NCBI RefSeq assembly: GCF_003208655.1
Contig: NZ_QKLU01000005.1
Coordinates: 278,889 to 342,888, forward strand
Length of the DNA: 64,000 nt
Reading direction: 5' to 3'
Origin: Pedobacter nutrimenti
Lineage (GTDB): Bacteria > Bacteroidota > Bacteroidia > Sphingobacteriales > Sphingobacteriaceae
Positions 9,582 to 16,994 of this stretch are shown here, one piece after another (position 1 is the first letter of the stretch; each line of letters opens with the position of its first letter). The notes under the pieces were generated by a model. That model was not told where the DNA came from. It ran no database searches and saw only the letters and a program-made list of their open reading frames with translations. A program made the position numbers and the translations under genes.

Positions 9582-10580
9582 TTAAAATGGTTTAAAGCCA
9601 ATCAGTTGTCTGACTTCTTTAATTGTCTTCTGGGCGCTTTCCCTTGCCTTTAAAGCACCATGTTTGGCAACCTGACGCAAATACAGTGTATCTTTGGAAA
9701 GTTCTTCAATGCGTTCCCGTATTGGTGCATTTGCTAGGATCATATCCTCTGCTAGTTGTTTTTTGAAATCGCCATAACGGATGGCCATTTTGTTGTAAAG
9801 TTCATCAAAATGAGCCAAAGTATCGGGGCTGGAAACTATTTTCATCAAATCAAACAGGTTCTGAATAGCTTCTGGTTTTTGCTGATGCTCTTGGGTCGGA
9901 CCGCCATCAGTTACCGCTCTTGATAATTTTTTACGTATAATCTCAGGACTGTCTGATAAATAAATACAGCTTCCCTCACCATTAGATTTGCTCATTTTTC
10001 CTTTTCCATCCAGGCCCGGTACTTTCACCAGGTTTTCTGAATAATTGAAGGCATAAGCTTCTGGAAAATATTCTGCATTGTACAGCCTGTTGAATCTGTT
10101 GCCAAAGGTCCGTGTCATTTCAAGGTGTTGTTCCTGGTCTTTTCCTACCGGAACTTTTGTTGCTTTGTGAATCAGGATGTCTGCGGCCATTAAAGTCGGA
10201 TAGGTCAAAAGGCCTGCATTTACATTGTCTGGCTGCGAACGGATTTTGTCTTTAAATGAGGTACTACGTTCCAGTTCACCCATATAAGCATTCATGTTCA
10301 AATACAGGTAGAGTTCTGCAACTTCCGGAACATCCGACTGTATATATATGGTGGTTTCTTCCGGATTAATTCCGCAGGCAAGATATTCTACTAAAACATG
10401 CCTTACATAACCGTGTAAGTCCTGTGGAGTAGGGTGTGTAGTCAAAGAATGAAGATCTGCAATAAAAAAATAGCAGTTGTAATCATACTGCATTTTTACA
10501 AAATTAGTTACTGCACCAAAATAATTCCCAAGGTGGAGTTTTCCTGTTGGACGAATACCACTAACAACCGTTTCTTTCAT
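9582..10580 (-). CDS. trpS: Tryptophanyl-tRNA synthetase
   Basis: Charges tRNA-Trp. At 332 residues it is the usual bacterial length. The class-I signatures are present: the HIGH-equivalent in TGKLHLGNYFGAV near residue 12-24 and GKGKMSKSNG at about residue 195. The C-terminal part contains the helical anticodon-binding region. It is transcribed divergently from the plsC-like gene, with about 77 bp between the starts. Confidence 0.97.
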   Translation of the reverse strand: MKETVVSGIRPTGKLHLGNYFGAVTNFVKMQYDYNCYFFIADLHSLTTHPTPQDLHGYVRHVLVEYLACGINPEETTIYIQSDVPEVAELYLYLNMNAYMGELERSTSFKDKIRSQPDNVNAGLLTYPTLMAADILIHKATKVPVGKDQEQHLEMTRTFGNRFNRLYNAEYFPEAYAFNYSENLVKVPGLDGKGKMSKSNGEGSCIYLSDSPEIIRKKLSRAVTDGGPTQEHQQKPEAIQNLFDLMKIVSSPDTLAHFDELYNKMAIRYGDFKKQLAEDMILANAPIRERIEELSKDTLYLRQVAKHGALKARESAQKTIKEVRQLIGFKPF

Positions 10581-10643
10581 GAGGCCGAAATTAATAAAAA
10601 AAAGATTTGGATTGCAATTTTACCCTCATATCCCGTTTTTTAC

Positions 10644-10651
10644 TATTTTTG
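10644..10651 (+). promoter_or_regulatory. -7 box directly before the acyltransferase start
   Basis: TATTTTTG matches TAnnTTTG and ends only 6 bp before the ATG at 10658. Transcription would therefore begin at or within a few bases of the start codon. This argues for the ATG at 10658 over the in-frame ATG at 10607. Confidence 0.5.
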
Positions 10652-10657
10652 AAATTG

Positions 10658-11389
10658 ATGATTAAGGGCTTAAAAAAAATTCACCGGATTTATACTGTCT
10701 TTGTCATTGTCTTTTTCTTCCTGCTGTTGTATCCTTTCTATTACATTTTTTCGAGAAAGCCCGAAGGATATAAGACCCTGAACAAGCTGAGGAAGTTCAA
10801 TAGCTTGCTTTGCAGTTTTTTTACAGGAATATTTTTCCGTTTAACTTATGAAGAAAAATTAAACAGCGAGCAAACTTATATTTACTGTGCCAATCACAGT
10901 TCCAATCTTGATATCATGATTTTTTGTGTGCTGGCCAGTGGAAAGTTTCATTTTATGGGAAAAGAGGAATTACTAAGTAATCCGATGTTTAGGGTCTTTT
11001 TCAGTACCATAGATATCCCGGTAAACAGGGAAAACAACAGATCTGCATTCAGGGCTTTTAAAAGGGCTGGTGAGGACCTGGAAAAAGGAATGAGTCTGGT
11101 TATTTTTCCTGAAGGGAAAATTGATGAGGAACATTATCCGCCAAAGCTTCTTCCTTTTAAAAATGGTCCCTTTCGTCTTGCAATAGAGAAAAAAACACCA
11201 CTGGTTCCGGTAACCATGTGTAACGTATGGAAGAAAATGTGGGACGATGGTGCTAAATATGGAAGTAGTCCCGGGATTTGCGATATTTACATCCATAAAG
11301 CAATTCCTACCGAAAATTTTGGAGCAAAGGATACCGAACTGCTAAAAATGAAAGTTTTTGAAATGATAAACAGTAAAATGCATATATAA
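10658..11389 (+). CDS. plsC: 1-acyl-sn-glycerol-3-phosphate acyltransferase
   Basis: A membrane-bound acyltransferase of the PlsC family, which adds the second acyl chain to make phosphatidic acid. One N-terminal membrane segment (TVFVIVFFFLLLYPFYYIF) is followed by the HX4D catalytic motif (NHSSNLDIM) and the substrate motif FPEGKID. I choose the ATG at 10658 (243 residues). An ATG 51 bp upstream overlaps the promoter-like TATTTTTG and would add residues unlike the family. The stop is immediately followed by gatC. Lipid substrate specificity is inferred from family only. Confidence 0.85.
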   Translation: MIKGLKKIHRIYTVFVIVFFFLLLYPFYYIFSRKPEGYKTLNKLRKFNSLLCSFFTGIFFRLTYEEKLNSEQTYIYCANHSSNLDIMIFCVLASGKFHFMGKEELLSNPMFRVFFSTIDIPVNRENNRSAFRAFKRAGEDLEKGMSLVIFPEGKIDEEHYPPKLLPFKNGPFRLAIEKKTPLVPVTMCNVWKKMWDDGAKYGSSPGICDIYIHKAIPTENFGAKDTELLKMKVFEMINSKMHI

Positions 11390-11680
11390 ATGAATATTGA
11401 TAGGAAAACCATATATAAAGTAGCCGATTTAGCAAGAATAGAGGTTAAGGAAGAAGAGATTGGGGGACTGGTGAACGAAATGAGTAAGATCCTTACCTTT
11501 ATGGAGAAACTCAATGAACTGGATACCGATGAGGTAAAACCATTGGTTTATATGAATCCCGACCAGAATGTCTGGCGTGAAGATGTTGTTCAATCAGACC
11601 TTAATGTATCTGAAGGCCTAATGAATTCGGCAAAACATAATGAGTCGTTTTTCATGGTACCTAAGATCATAGAAAAATAA
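11390..11680 (+). CDS. gatC: Asp/Glu-tRNA amidotransferase subunit C
   Basis: The small 96-residue subunit of GatCAB, which converts Glu-tRNA(Gln) or Asp-tRNA(Asn) to the amide form. It wraps around GatA and stabilises the complex. Typical features are the N-terminal helix (YKVADLARIEVKEEE), ILTFMEKLNELDTDEVKPL and WREDVVQSD. It starts at the base following the plsC stop. gatB lies separately at 39.3 kb and gatA is not in the window, so the complex is encoded at dispersed loci. Confidence 0.92.
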   Translation: MNIDRKTIYKVADLARIEVKEEEIGGLVNEMSKILTFMEKLNELDTDEVKPLVYMNPDQNVWREDVVQSDLNVSEGLMNSAKHNESFFMVPKIIEK

Positions 11681-11728
11681 AAGGCCTGTAACATAAAGAT
11701 ACCGATGATTGTCTAACAAAGAAAAGCT

Positions 11729-12487
11729 ATGGAAAAACCATTAATCCACATTAAAGATATAGGCCGTAAATACGTTATTGGAACAGAAGTTATCCATGCT
11801 TTAAAGTCAGTTTCGCTGGATATTCATAAAGGTGAATTTGTGGCGCTTATGGGACCTTCCGGGTCGGGAAAATCGACCTTAATGAATATTCTGGGGTGTT
11901 TGGATACCCCAAGTAAAGGGGATTATTTTTTGAATGGTACAAATGTCAGTCATATGACCGATAATGACCTGGCAGAAGTCCGGAACAAAGAGATTGGTTT
12001 CGTTTTTCAAACCTTTAACCTGCTTCCCAGATCGACTTCCCTGGATAATGTAGCTTTACCACTGATTTATGCCGGAGCAAGTAAAAGTGAAAGAGATAAA
12101 CGGGCACAACAGGCTCTGGAAAACGTTGGCCTGGGAAATCGTGTAACGCATAAACCCAATGAACTTTCGGGGGGGCAGCGACAAAGAGTTGCGGTGGCCA
12201 GGGCATTGATTAACAATCCATCCATTATACTGGCAGATGAGCCAACAGGTAACCTGGATACAAAAACCTCTATAGAAATTATGGGGCTGCTGGAAGAAAT
12301 CCATAGTAAAGGCAATACCATTATTCTGGTGACCCATGAAGAAGATATCGCACAGCACGCACACCGTATTGTGCGTATGCGTGACGGACTGATCGAAAAT
12401 GACTACAAAAATACAGACATCAAAATGGTTTCTCCCAGACTCACTGTGCTGAATGAAAAAGGAGACGACTTTGAAACCATAGGTTAA
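11729..12487 (+). CDS. ABC transporter ATP-binding protein (LolD/MacB type)
   Basis: A 252-residue nucleotide-binding subunit. Walker A is GPSGSGKST, the signature LSGGQRQRVAVARA, and Walker B IILADEPTGNLD followed by the H-loop VTHEED. The TGNLD signature and overall pattern are of the LolD/MacB/FtsE group, which serve mechanotransmission-type permeases. No permease is adjacent. A MacB-like permease lies 3.2 kb downstream at 15.7 kb and is a plausible partner. It is in a same-strand run with gatC and the cobalamin adenosyltransferase. Confidence 0.88.
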   Translation: MEKPLIHIKDIGRKYVIGTEVIHALKSVSLDIHKGEFVALMGPSGSGKSTLMNILGCLDTPSKGDYFLNGTNVSHMTDNDLAEVRNKEIGFVFQTFNLLPRSTSLDNVALPLIYAGASKSERDKRAQQALENVGLGNRVTHKPNELSGGQRQRVAVARALINNPSIILADEPTGNLDTKTSIEIMGLLEEIHSKGNTIILVTHEEDIAQHAHRIVRMRDGLIENDYKNTDIKMVSPRLTVLNEKGDDFETIG

Positions 12488-12493
12488 ACCAGC

Positions 12494-13042
12494 ATGAAAA
12501 TTTATACAAAAACAGGTGATAAAGGGCAAACTTCTCTTATTGGAGGTACCCGTGTACCAAAATACCATCTTCGTATTGAATGTTATGGTACAGTAGACGA
12601 GCTGAATTCCTATATCGGTTTAATCATGTGTCAATCTATTGAAACGCACCACCAGCAGGTATTGAAAGAGATACAAGACAGGCTGTTCACAGTAGGTGCA
12701 TCATTGGCAGCTGATCCGGAAAAATCTAAAATGAAAATCCCTGATCTTCATGATGATGACATCGAGCTGCTGGAAAAGGAAATGGATCAGATGAATGAAA
12801 TTCTGCCGGCCTTAAAACATTTTGTATTGCCCGGAGGGAACACGGTTGTTTCGTATTGCCATATTGCAAGATGTATTTGCCGTCGTGCAGAAAGGTTGAC
12901 CGTTCATTTGGCTGCCGAAAGTTTTGTTGACGAAAAAATGACCATTTATTTGAATAGATTAAGTGATTATTTATTTGTTTTGGCAAGAAAACTAAATCTG
13001 GATGCAAAAACAGAAGAAAACATCTGGATACCGCGCATGTAA
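12494..13042 (+). CDS. Cob(I)alamin adenosyltransferase, PduO type
   Basis: Transfers adenosyl from ATP to cob(I)alamin, producing coenzyme B12. The 182-residue protein has the ATP-binding N-terminus TKTGDKGQTSLIGGTRVPK and the C-terminal signature ARCICRRAERLTVHL that forms the active site in PduO-type enzymes. It begins 6 bp after the ABC ATPase stop. Its presence suggests cobalamin salvage and B12-dependent enzymes, though none lies here. Confidence 0.92.
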   Translation: MKIYTKTGDKGQTSLIGGTRVPKYHLRIECYGTVDELNSYIGLIMCQSIETHHQQVLKEIQDRLFTVGASLAADPEKSKMKIPDLHDDDIELLEKEMDQMNEILPALKHFVLPGGNTVVSYCHIARCICRRAERLTVHLAAESFVDEKMTIYLNRLSDYLFVLARKLNLDAKTEENIWIPRM

Positions 13043-13059
13043 AAAAGTGGAAAAAAAAG

Positions 13060-13092
13060 TTTGTTTTCATCAAGTTTTTTAATATACTTTTG
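13060..13092 (+). promoter_or_regulatory. Complete Bacteroidota promoter before the DUF2795 gene
   Basis: TTTG at 13060-13063, a 21-bp spacer, then TACTTTTG at 13085-13092. Both elements match the -33/-7 consensus of the Bacteroidota primary sigma factor. This is the best full match I found in the window. The start codon lies 34 bp further on. Confidence 0.65.
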
Positions 13093-13126
13093 CGGAAATA
13101 AAATAGAATAACTAATAGTATAAGAT

Positions 13127-13348
13127 ATGTATTGGACATTAGAACTCGCATCGCATTTGGAAGACGCTCCATGGCCTGCAACAAAAGACGAATTAATTGA
13201 TTACGGTATAAGATCTGGTGCCCCTGTAGAGGTTATAGAAAATTTACAAGCATTGGAAGATGATGGTGAGCCTTATGAAACTATTGAAGAGATATGGCCT
13301 GATTATCCAACTAAGGATGACTTCTTCTTTAATGAAGATGAATATTAA
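13127..13348 (+). CDS. DUF2795 domain protein
   Basis: A 73-residue acidic protein (many Asp/Glu, ending FFFNEDEY) of the small DUF2795 type common in Bacteroidota. It contains MYWTLELASHLEDAPWPATK and an alternating helix pattern, with no membrane segment. Function unknown; an own strong promoter and its own terminator indicate a highly expressed single-gene transcript. Confidence 0.8.
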   Translation: MYWTLELASHLEDAPWPATKDELIDYGIRSGAPVEVIENLQALEDDGEPYETIEEIWPDYPTKDDFFFNEDEY

Positions 13349-13362
13349 GTAATCCCATTACA

Positions 13363-13387
13363 GGCTCCGCGAACCGGGGCCTTTTTT
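13363..13387 (+). terminator. Terminator after the DUF2795 gene
   Basis: Stem GGCTCC/GGGGCC (one G-U pair) followed by six T. Confidence 0.75.
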
Positions 13388-13394
13388 ATTTTTG
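13387..13394 (+). promoter_or_regulatory. Candidate -7 box for the 52-aa membrane protein
   Basis: TATTTTTG at the very end of the preceding terminator T run, 81 bp before the next ATG. The overlap with a terminator makes a chance match possible. Confidence 0.35.
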
Positions 13395-13475
13395 GAACGA
13401 AGATTGTTTAGCTAATACTGGCAATTGTTAAACATATGCCAGAATCTACTGAAATAAATACCAAAAATTAAAACT

Positions 13476-13634
13476 ATGGGAAACTTACTTTATTTAGTTG
13501 CAGTTGTATTGGTCATCTTATGGGTGATCGGCTTTTTTTTCCACGGCTTTGGAGACGTGGGAGGTTTGATTCACATTTTATTGGTTATTGCGGTTATCGC
13601 AATTATCCTTAAGGTCATTAACCGGGCCGCTTAG
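13476..13634 (+). CDS. Small lmo0937-type membrane protein
   Basis: A 52-residue protein. It has a hydrophobic N-terminal helix (residues about 4-22), a short polar turn with HGFGDVGG, and a second hydrophobic helix (about 31-48), ending KVINRAA. This two-helix pattern with GFGxxGGLIHxLLVIAVI is that of the small lmo0937 family found widely in bacteria, often stress-linked. No catalytic residues. Start ATG at 13476 and stop TAG at 13632 are clear, and a bidirectional terminator follows 4 bp later. Confidence 0.8.
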   Translation: MGNLLYLVAVVLVILWVIGFFFHGFGDVGGLIHILLVIAVIAIILKVINRAA

Positions 13635-13637
13635 CAT

Positions 13638-13670
13638 AAAAAAAGCTCCTGAATTTCAGGAGCTTTTTTT
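13638..13670. terminator. Bidirectional terminator overlapping the ispD 3' end
   Basis: An A7/T7-flanked stem GCTCCTGA/TCAGGAGC serves both the 52-aa gene (plus) and ispD (minus). The right arm lies inside the last ispD codons. Confidence 0.85.
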
Positions 13671-14333
13671 ATGCATTAATAAAGAGATAATTTCAAGGTC
13701 CAGAGGATAGGTTATCTTAATGTTTTCGCGTTCACCCTCAATGAGATGAATTGGATAACCAGCCCGCTCGACAACGGAGGCATCATCCGTATATTCATTC
13801 CGGTAAGGTAATTTATAGGCATTTTTCAATTGATCGGAATGAAAGGCCTGAGGAGTTTGTATCAGGAATACCTGGTCCCTGTTTAGGGCCTCATTATGAG
13901 TTCCTGTTGTCTGAATGCGTATGGAGTCTGTTGGATGGATGGCGGCTATGGCATTTCCATTTTCTTCCGCAGCATGGAAAGCAGCTTCAATTAAAGCCGG
14001 GGACACCATTGGTCTGACTGCATCGTGAACGGCAATTATGCCTTTACCCTTAATGTTCTTTAATCCATTTTTTACAGAGTGAAAGCGCTGTTCACCACCT
14101 TTAATAATTTGATGAGGAACGTCAAAATGATACTTTACACATAAATCTTCCCAATATTGATGCTGGTGTATATTTAATACCAGTAAAATTTCGGGCTGCA
14201 GGCTGCAATGATGAAAAGCACGCAGGGTATGCATTAATATGGGCAGGTCCTGCAGCAAAAGAAACTGTTTTGCAAGCGCTGCTTTCATTCTGTTTCCGGA
14301 GCCACCGGCTACAATTATTGCGTAGTATTTCAT
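13656..14333 (-). CDS. ispD: 2-C-methyl-D-erythritol 4-phosphate cytidylyltransferase
   Basis: The third enzyme of the MEP isoprenoid pathway; it joins MEP to CTP. The 225-residue length is normal. Motifs are the nucleotide-binding IIVAGGSGNRMKAALAKQF, the VHDAVRPMV motif and DDASVVE. Its 3' end overlaps a bidirectional terminator. It follows queA on the same strand with a terminator between, so it probably has its own promoter. Confidence 0.95.
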   Translation of the reverse strand: MKYYAIIVAGGSGNRMKAALAKQFLLLQDLPILMHTLRAFHHCSLQPEILLVLNIHQHQYWEDLCVKYHFDVPHQIIKGGEQRFHSVKNGLKNIKGKGIIAVHDAVRPMVSPALIEAAFHAAEENGNAIAAIHPTDSIRIQTTGTHNEALNRDQVFLIQTPQAFHSDQLKNAYKLPYRNEYTDDASVVERAGYPIHLIEGERENIKITYPLDLEIISLLMHKKSS

Positions 14334-14383
14334 CCTTTGCCTTTTGTTCGTTTATGGAATAGCTTAAGCTGGTGCTTATACAA

Positions 14384-14422
14384 AAATAGGAGATTAAAGC
14401 CTGATGCCTGAATCTCCTATTT
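14384..14422 (-). terminator. Terminator after queA
   Basis: A perfect 12-bp stem (AAATAGGAGATT / AATCTCCTATTT) 25 bp past the queA stop, with T5 on the minus strand. Its distal foot overlaps CAAAAATA (14381-14388), which on the minus strand is TATTTTTG and could be the ispD -7 box. Confidence 0.7.
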
Positions 14423-14446
14423 AATTAAAATTTACTAAATGCCAAA

Positions 14447-15496
14447 TTAGATGATCAGCATCGCATCACCATAGCTGTAGAAACGATATTTCTCTTTTAA
14501 AGCGACTTCATAAGCATTTCTTACATAATCATAACCACCAAAAGCGCTTACCATCATCAGTAAAGTTGATTCCGGTGTATGGAAATTGGTAATCATGGAA
14601 TTGGCAATACTAAAATCATAAGGAGGAAAGATAAACTTACTTGTCCAGTCATTGGCGGCCTTTAAGGTTCTGCCTGAAGAAACAGCCGATTCAATTGCAC
14701 GCATAGAGGTGGTACCTACTGCACATATTTTTCTTTTTTCCTCCAATGCCTTATTGACAATGTCTGCATCCTTTTGCTCAATGATAAATTGCTCAGAATC
14801 CATTTTATGTTTGGTCAGATCCTCTACTTCAACAGATCTGAATGTACCTAAACCAACATGTAAAGTAACTTCAGCAAAATTAACACCTTTGAGTTCCAGT
14901 CTTTTCATCAGTTCCCTGCTGAAATGTAAACCTGCAGTAGGTGCAGCAACAGCGCCTTCATGTTTTGCGAAAATCGTTTGATAACGCTCTTTATCCTGGG
15001 CAGTCGCCTTACGTTTAATATATTTAGGCAGTGGGGTTTCGCCCAGAATTTCGATGTTTTTTCTAAATTCTTCATCGGTTCCGTCAAACAGGAAACGGAT
15101 GGTACGACCCCTTGAAGTCGTATTGTCCACAACTTCTGCAACCAAAAGGTCGTCATCACCAAAGTATAATTTATTTCCAACACGGATTTTACGGGCCGGA
15201 TCTACCAGTACATCCCATAAACGAAGTTCCTTGTTGAGTTCTCTTAATAAAAACACTTCGATAGTTGCACCGGTTTTTTCTTTATTTCCGTATAAACGCG
15301 CAGGAAAAACTTTTGTATTGTTCAGGATCATGACATCATGATCATCAAAATAATTTAAAACATCTTTAAATATTTTATGTTCAATTTTGCCACTATCCTT
15401 ATGCAAAACCATTAAACGGGCTTCGTCCCTTTGTTCTGAAGGATTATTGGCAACTAATGATTCAGGTAAATTAAACTTAAATTGAGATAACTTCAT
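14447..15496 (-). CDS. queA: S-adenosylmethionine:tRNA ribosyltransferase-isomerase
   Basis: Converts preQ1 in tRNA to epoxyqueuosine using the ribosyl part of SAM. The 349-residue length is normal. It starts MKLSQFKFNLPESLVA and contains HDVMILNNTKVFPARLYG, APTAGLHFS and FHTPESTLLMMVSAF, which are family hallmarks. A TAAATTTG -7 match lies 27 bp upstream. A terminator follows. Confidence 0.96.
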   Translation of the reverse strand: MKLSQFKFNLPESLVANNPSEQRDEARLMVLHKDSGKIEHKIFKDVLNYFDDHDVMILNNTKVFPARLYGNKEKTGATIEVFLLRELNKELRLWDVLVDPARKIRVGNKLYFGDDDLLVAEVVDNTTSRGRTIRFLFDGTDEEFRKNIEILGETPLPKYIKRKATAQDKERYQTIFAKHEGAVAAPTAGLHFSRELMKRLELKGVNFAEVTLHVGLGTFRSVEVEDLTKHKMDSEQFIIEQKDADIVNKALEEKRKICAVGTTSMRAIESAVSSGRTLKAANDWTSKFIFPPYDFSIANSMITNFHTPESTLLMMVSAFGGYDYVRNAYEVALKEKYRFYSYGDAMLII

Positions 15497-15522
15497 ATTT
15501 TTCGATGTAATAATTAAGGGCG

Positions 15523-15530
15523 CAAATTTA
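15523..15530 (-). promoter_or_regulatory. Candidate -7 box for queA
   Basis: TAAATTTG on the minus strand, ending 26 bp before the queA start. No convincing -33 element. Confidence 0.45.
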
Positions 15531-15546
15531 CAAAATAAATTTCCTA

Positions 15547-15595
15547 ATTTATAAATAATACTTATATAGGTCGATGATTTATAAACAATTCTTAT
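15547..15595. repeat. 19-bp imperfect direct repeat, 30-bp period
   Basis: ATTTATAAATAATACTTAT (15547-15565) recurs as ATTTATAAACAATTCTTAT (15577-15595) with two changes. It lies between queA and the MacB-like permease, upstream of the permease -7 box (TAGTTTTG, 15657-15664). It could be a regulator site or AT-rich coincidence. Confidence 0.4.
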
Positions 15596-15677
15596 CTTGA
15601 GGCAAATTCTTTAAGGTATTTCTTAATATACCAAAATAAGCTGTAACCTTTTCAGGTAGTTTTGGTCTAAATGCTAA

Positions 15678-16925
15678 ATGATGATGATCTTTAGACTTAT
15701 AGGTGAAAGTTTCTGGTTTGCTGCAGATGCCCTGCGTCAAAACAAACTCAGGACCATGCTCTCCCTGCTGGGCATTACAATTGGTATTTTTACCATTATT
15801 TCTGTTTTTTCGGCAGTCGATACTTTGCGCAACAAGCTTCAGGAAAGTGTTGATAAACTGGGCTCAAATACGTTGTTCGTTCAGAAATGGCCCTGGATCT
15901 TTGGTGACAATTATCCCTGGTGGAAATATGTAAACAGGCCTCAACCGAGTATGAAAGATTTCATGGCTTTAAAAGATCGTCTTGAAAATATCGAAGGTAT
16001 TGCTTTTGAGGCCTCATCCGGAGGAAGAATTGTTAAATACAGGAGTAATTCTGTTGAAAATGTCAACTTAAATGCCGGTTCCCAGGATTACAATAAAACC
16101 TGGAATTTTGACTTTCAGGAAGGACGTTATTTTACGGAAGGAGAGGGACAGTCCGGTTCACCGGTTGTTATTCTTGGGGCAGATATTGCCGAGGGACTTT
16201 TTGGGGGAGAATCTGCGGTTGGCAAACAGATTAAAACGATGGGACGCCGTTTAACTGTAGTGGGGGTCTTTAAAAAAGAAGGAGAAGACATGCTTGGGGT
16301 GTCCCAGGATAAAAATATTCTCATTCCGATTAACCTCGCTAAAAGTTTATTTGATGTTGAAAATGAAAGGTATGGACCTCAAATTACCGTAAGGGGTAAG
16401 GAAAATGTAGGCCAGGAAGAAGTAGAAAGTGAATTGAGGGGAGTGATGCGTTCTATACACCGTCTGAAACCAGGGGCTGAAGATGATTTTTCTTTAAATA
16501 AAGCAACTATTCTTTCCAATCAGTTGGACGTGATGTTTAAAATGGTCAATATAGCAGGTTGGGTGATTGGTGGTTTTTCCATTCTGGTAGGTGGCTTTGG
16601 AATCGCCAACATTATGTTTGTCTCTGTGAAAGAGAGAACTAATATTATTGGAATACAGAAATCCCTTGGGGCAAAAAATTATTTTATCCTGTTGCAGTTT
16701 ATGTTTGAAGCAATTGCTTTATGTTTGCTTGGAGGAGCATTGGGCTTGTTTTTAGTATACATGATTACCCTTGTATTTACCTATCTGGTAGATGTTAAGA
16801 TTGTTCTTGACCTTAAAAATATCCTTACCGGAATTACAATTTCAGCACTTATAGGAGCTATTTCAGGTTTTTGGCCTGCTTACTCTGCCTCTAAACTCGA
16901 CCCGGTTGAAGCCATACGTTCCTAA
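15678..16925 (+). CDS. MacB/FtsX-type ABC transporter permease
   Basis: A 415-residue permease: one membrane helix near residues 22-45, a large periplasmic MacB-PCD domain (about 50-280), and three C-terminal helices (about 290-405) with the FtsX signature. It includes FGIANIMFVSVKERTNIIGIQKSLGAK and ends SKLDPVEAIRS. These proteins work by mechanotransmission with a LolD-like ATPase; such an ATPase lies at 11.7 kb. It may export a peptide or lipid, or act on the envelope. TAGTTTTG at 15657-15664 precedes the ATG triplet. Confidence 0.88.
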   Translation: MMMIFRLIGESFWFAADALRQNKLRTMLSLLGITIGIFTIISVFSAVDTLRNKLQESVDKLGSNTLFVQKWPWIFGDNYPWWKYVNRPQPSMKDFMALKDRLENIEGIAFEASSGGRIVKYRSNSVENVNLNAGSQDYNKTWNFDFQEGRYFTEGEGQSGSPVVILGADIAEGLFGGESAVGKQIKTMGRRLTVVGVFKKEGEDMLGVSQDKNILIPINLAKSLFDVENERYGPQITVRGKENVGQEEVESELRGVMRSIHRLKPGAEDDFSLNKATILSNQLDVMFKMVNIAGWVIGGFSILVGGFGIANIMFVSVKERTNIIGIQKSLGAKNYFILLQFMFEAIALCLLGGALGLFLVYMITLVFTYLVDVKIVLDLKNILTGITISALIGAISGFWPAYSASKLDPVEAIRS

Positions 16926-16931
16926 AGGGAA

Positions 16932-16984
16932 TTTTCAATAAAAAAGCCTGTTTTAATTATTAAAACAGGCTTTTTTATTGAAAA
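16932..16984. terminator. Long bidirectional terminator
   Basis: A perfect 24-bp inverted repeat with a 5-bp loop between the convergent permease and aminotransferase genes, with A/T tracts in both arms. Confidence 0.9.
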
Positions 16985-16994
16985 TAAGAATGGT

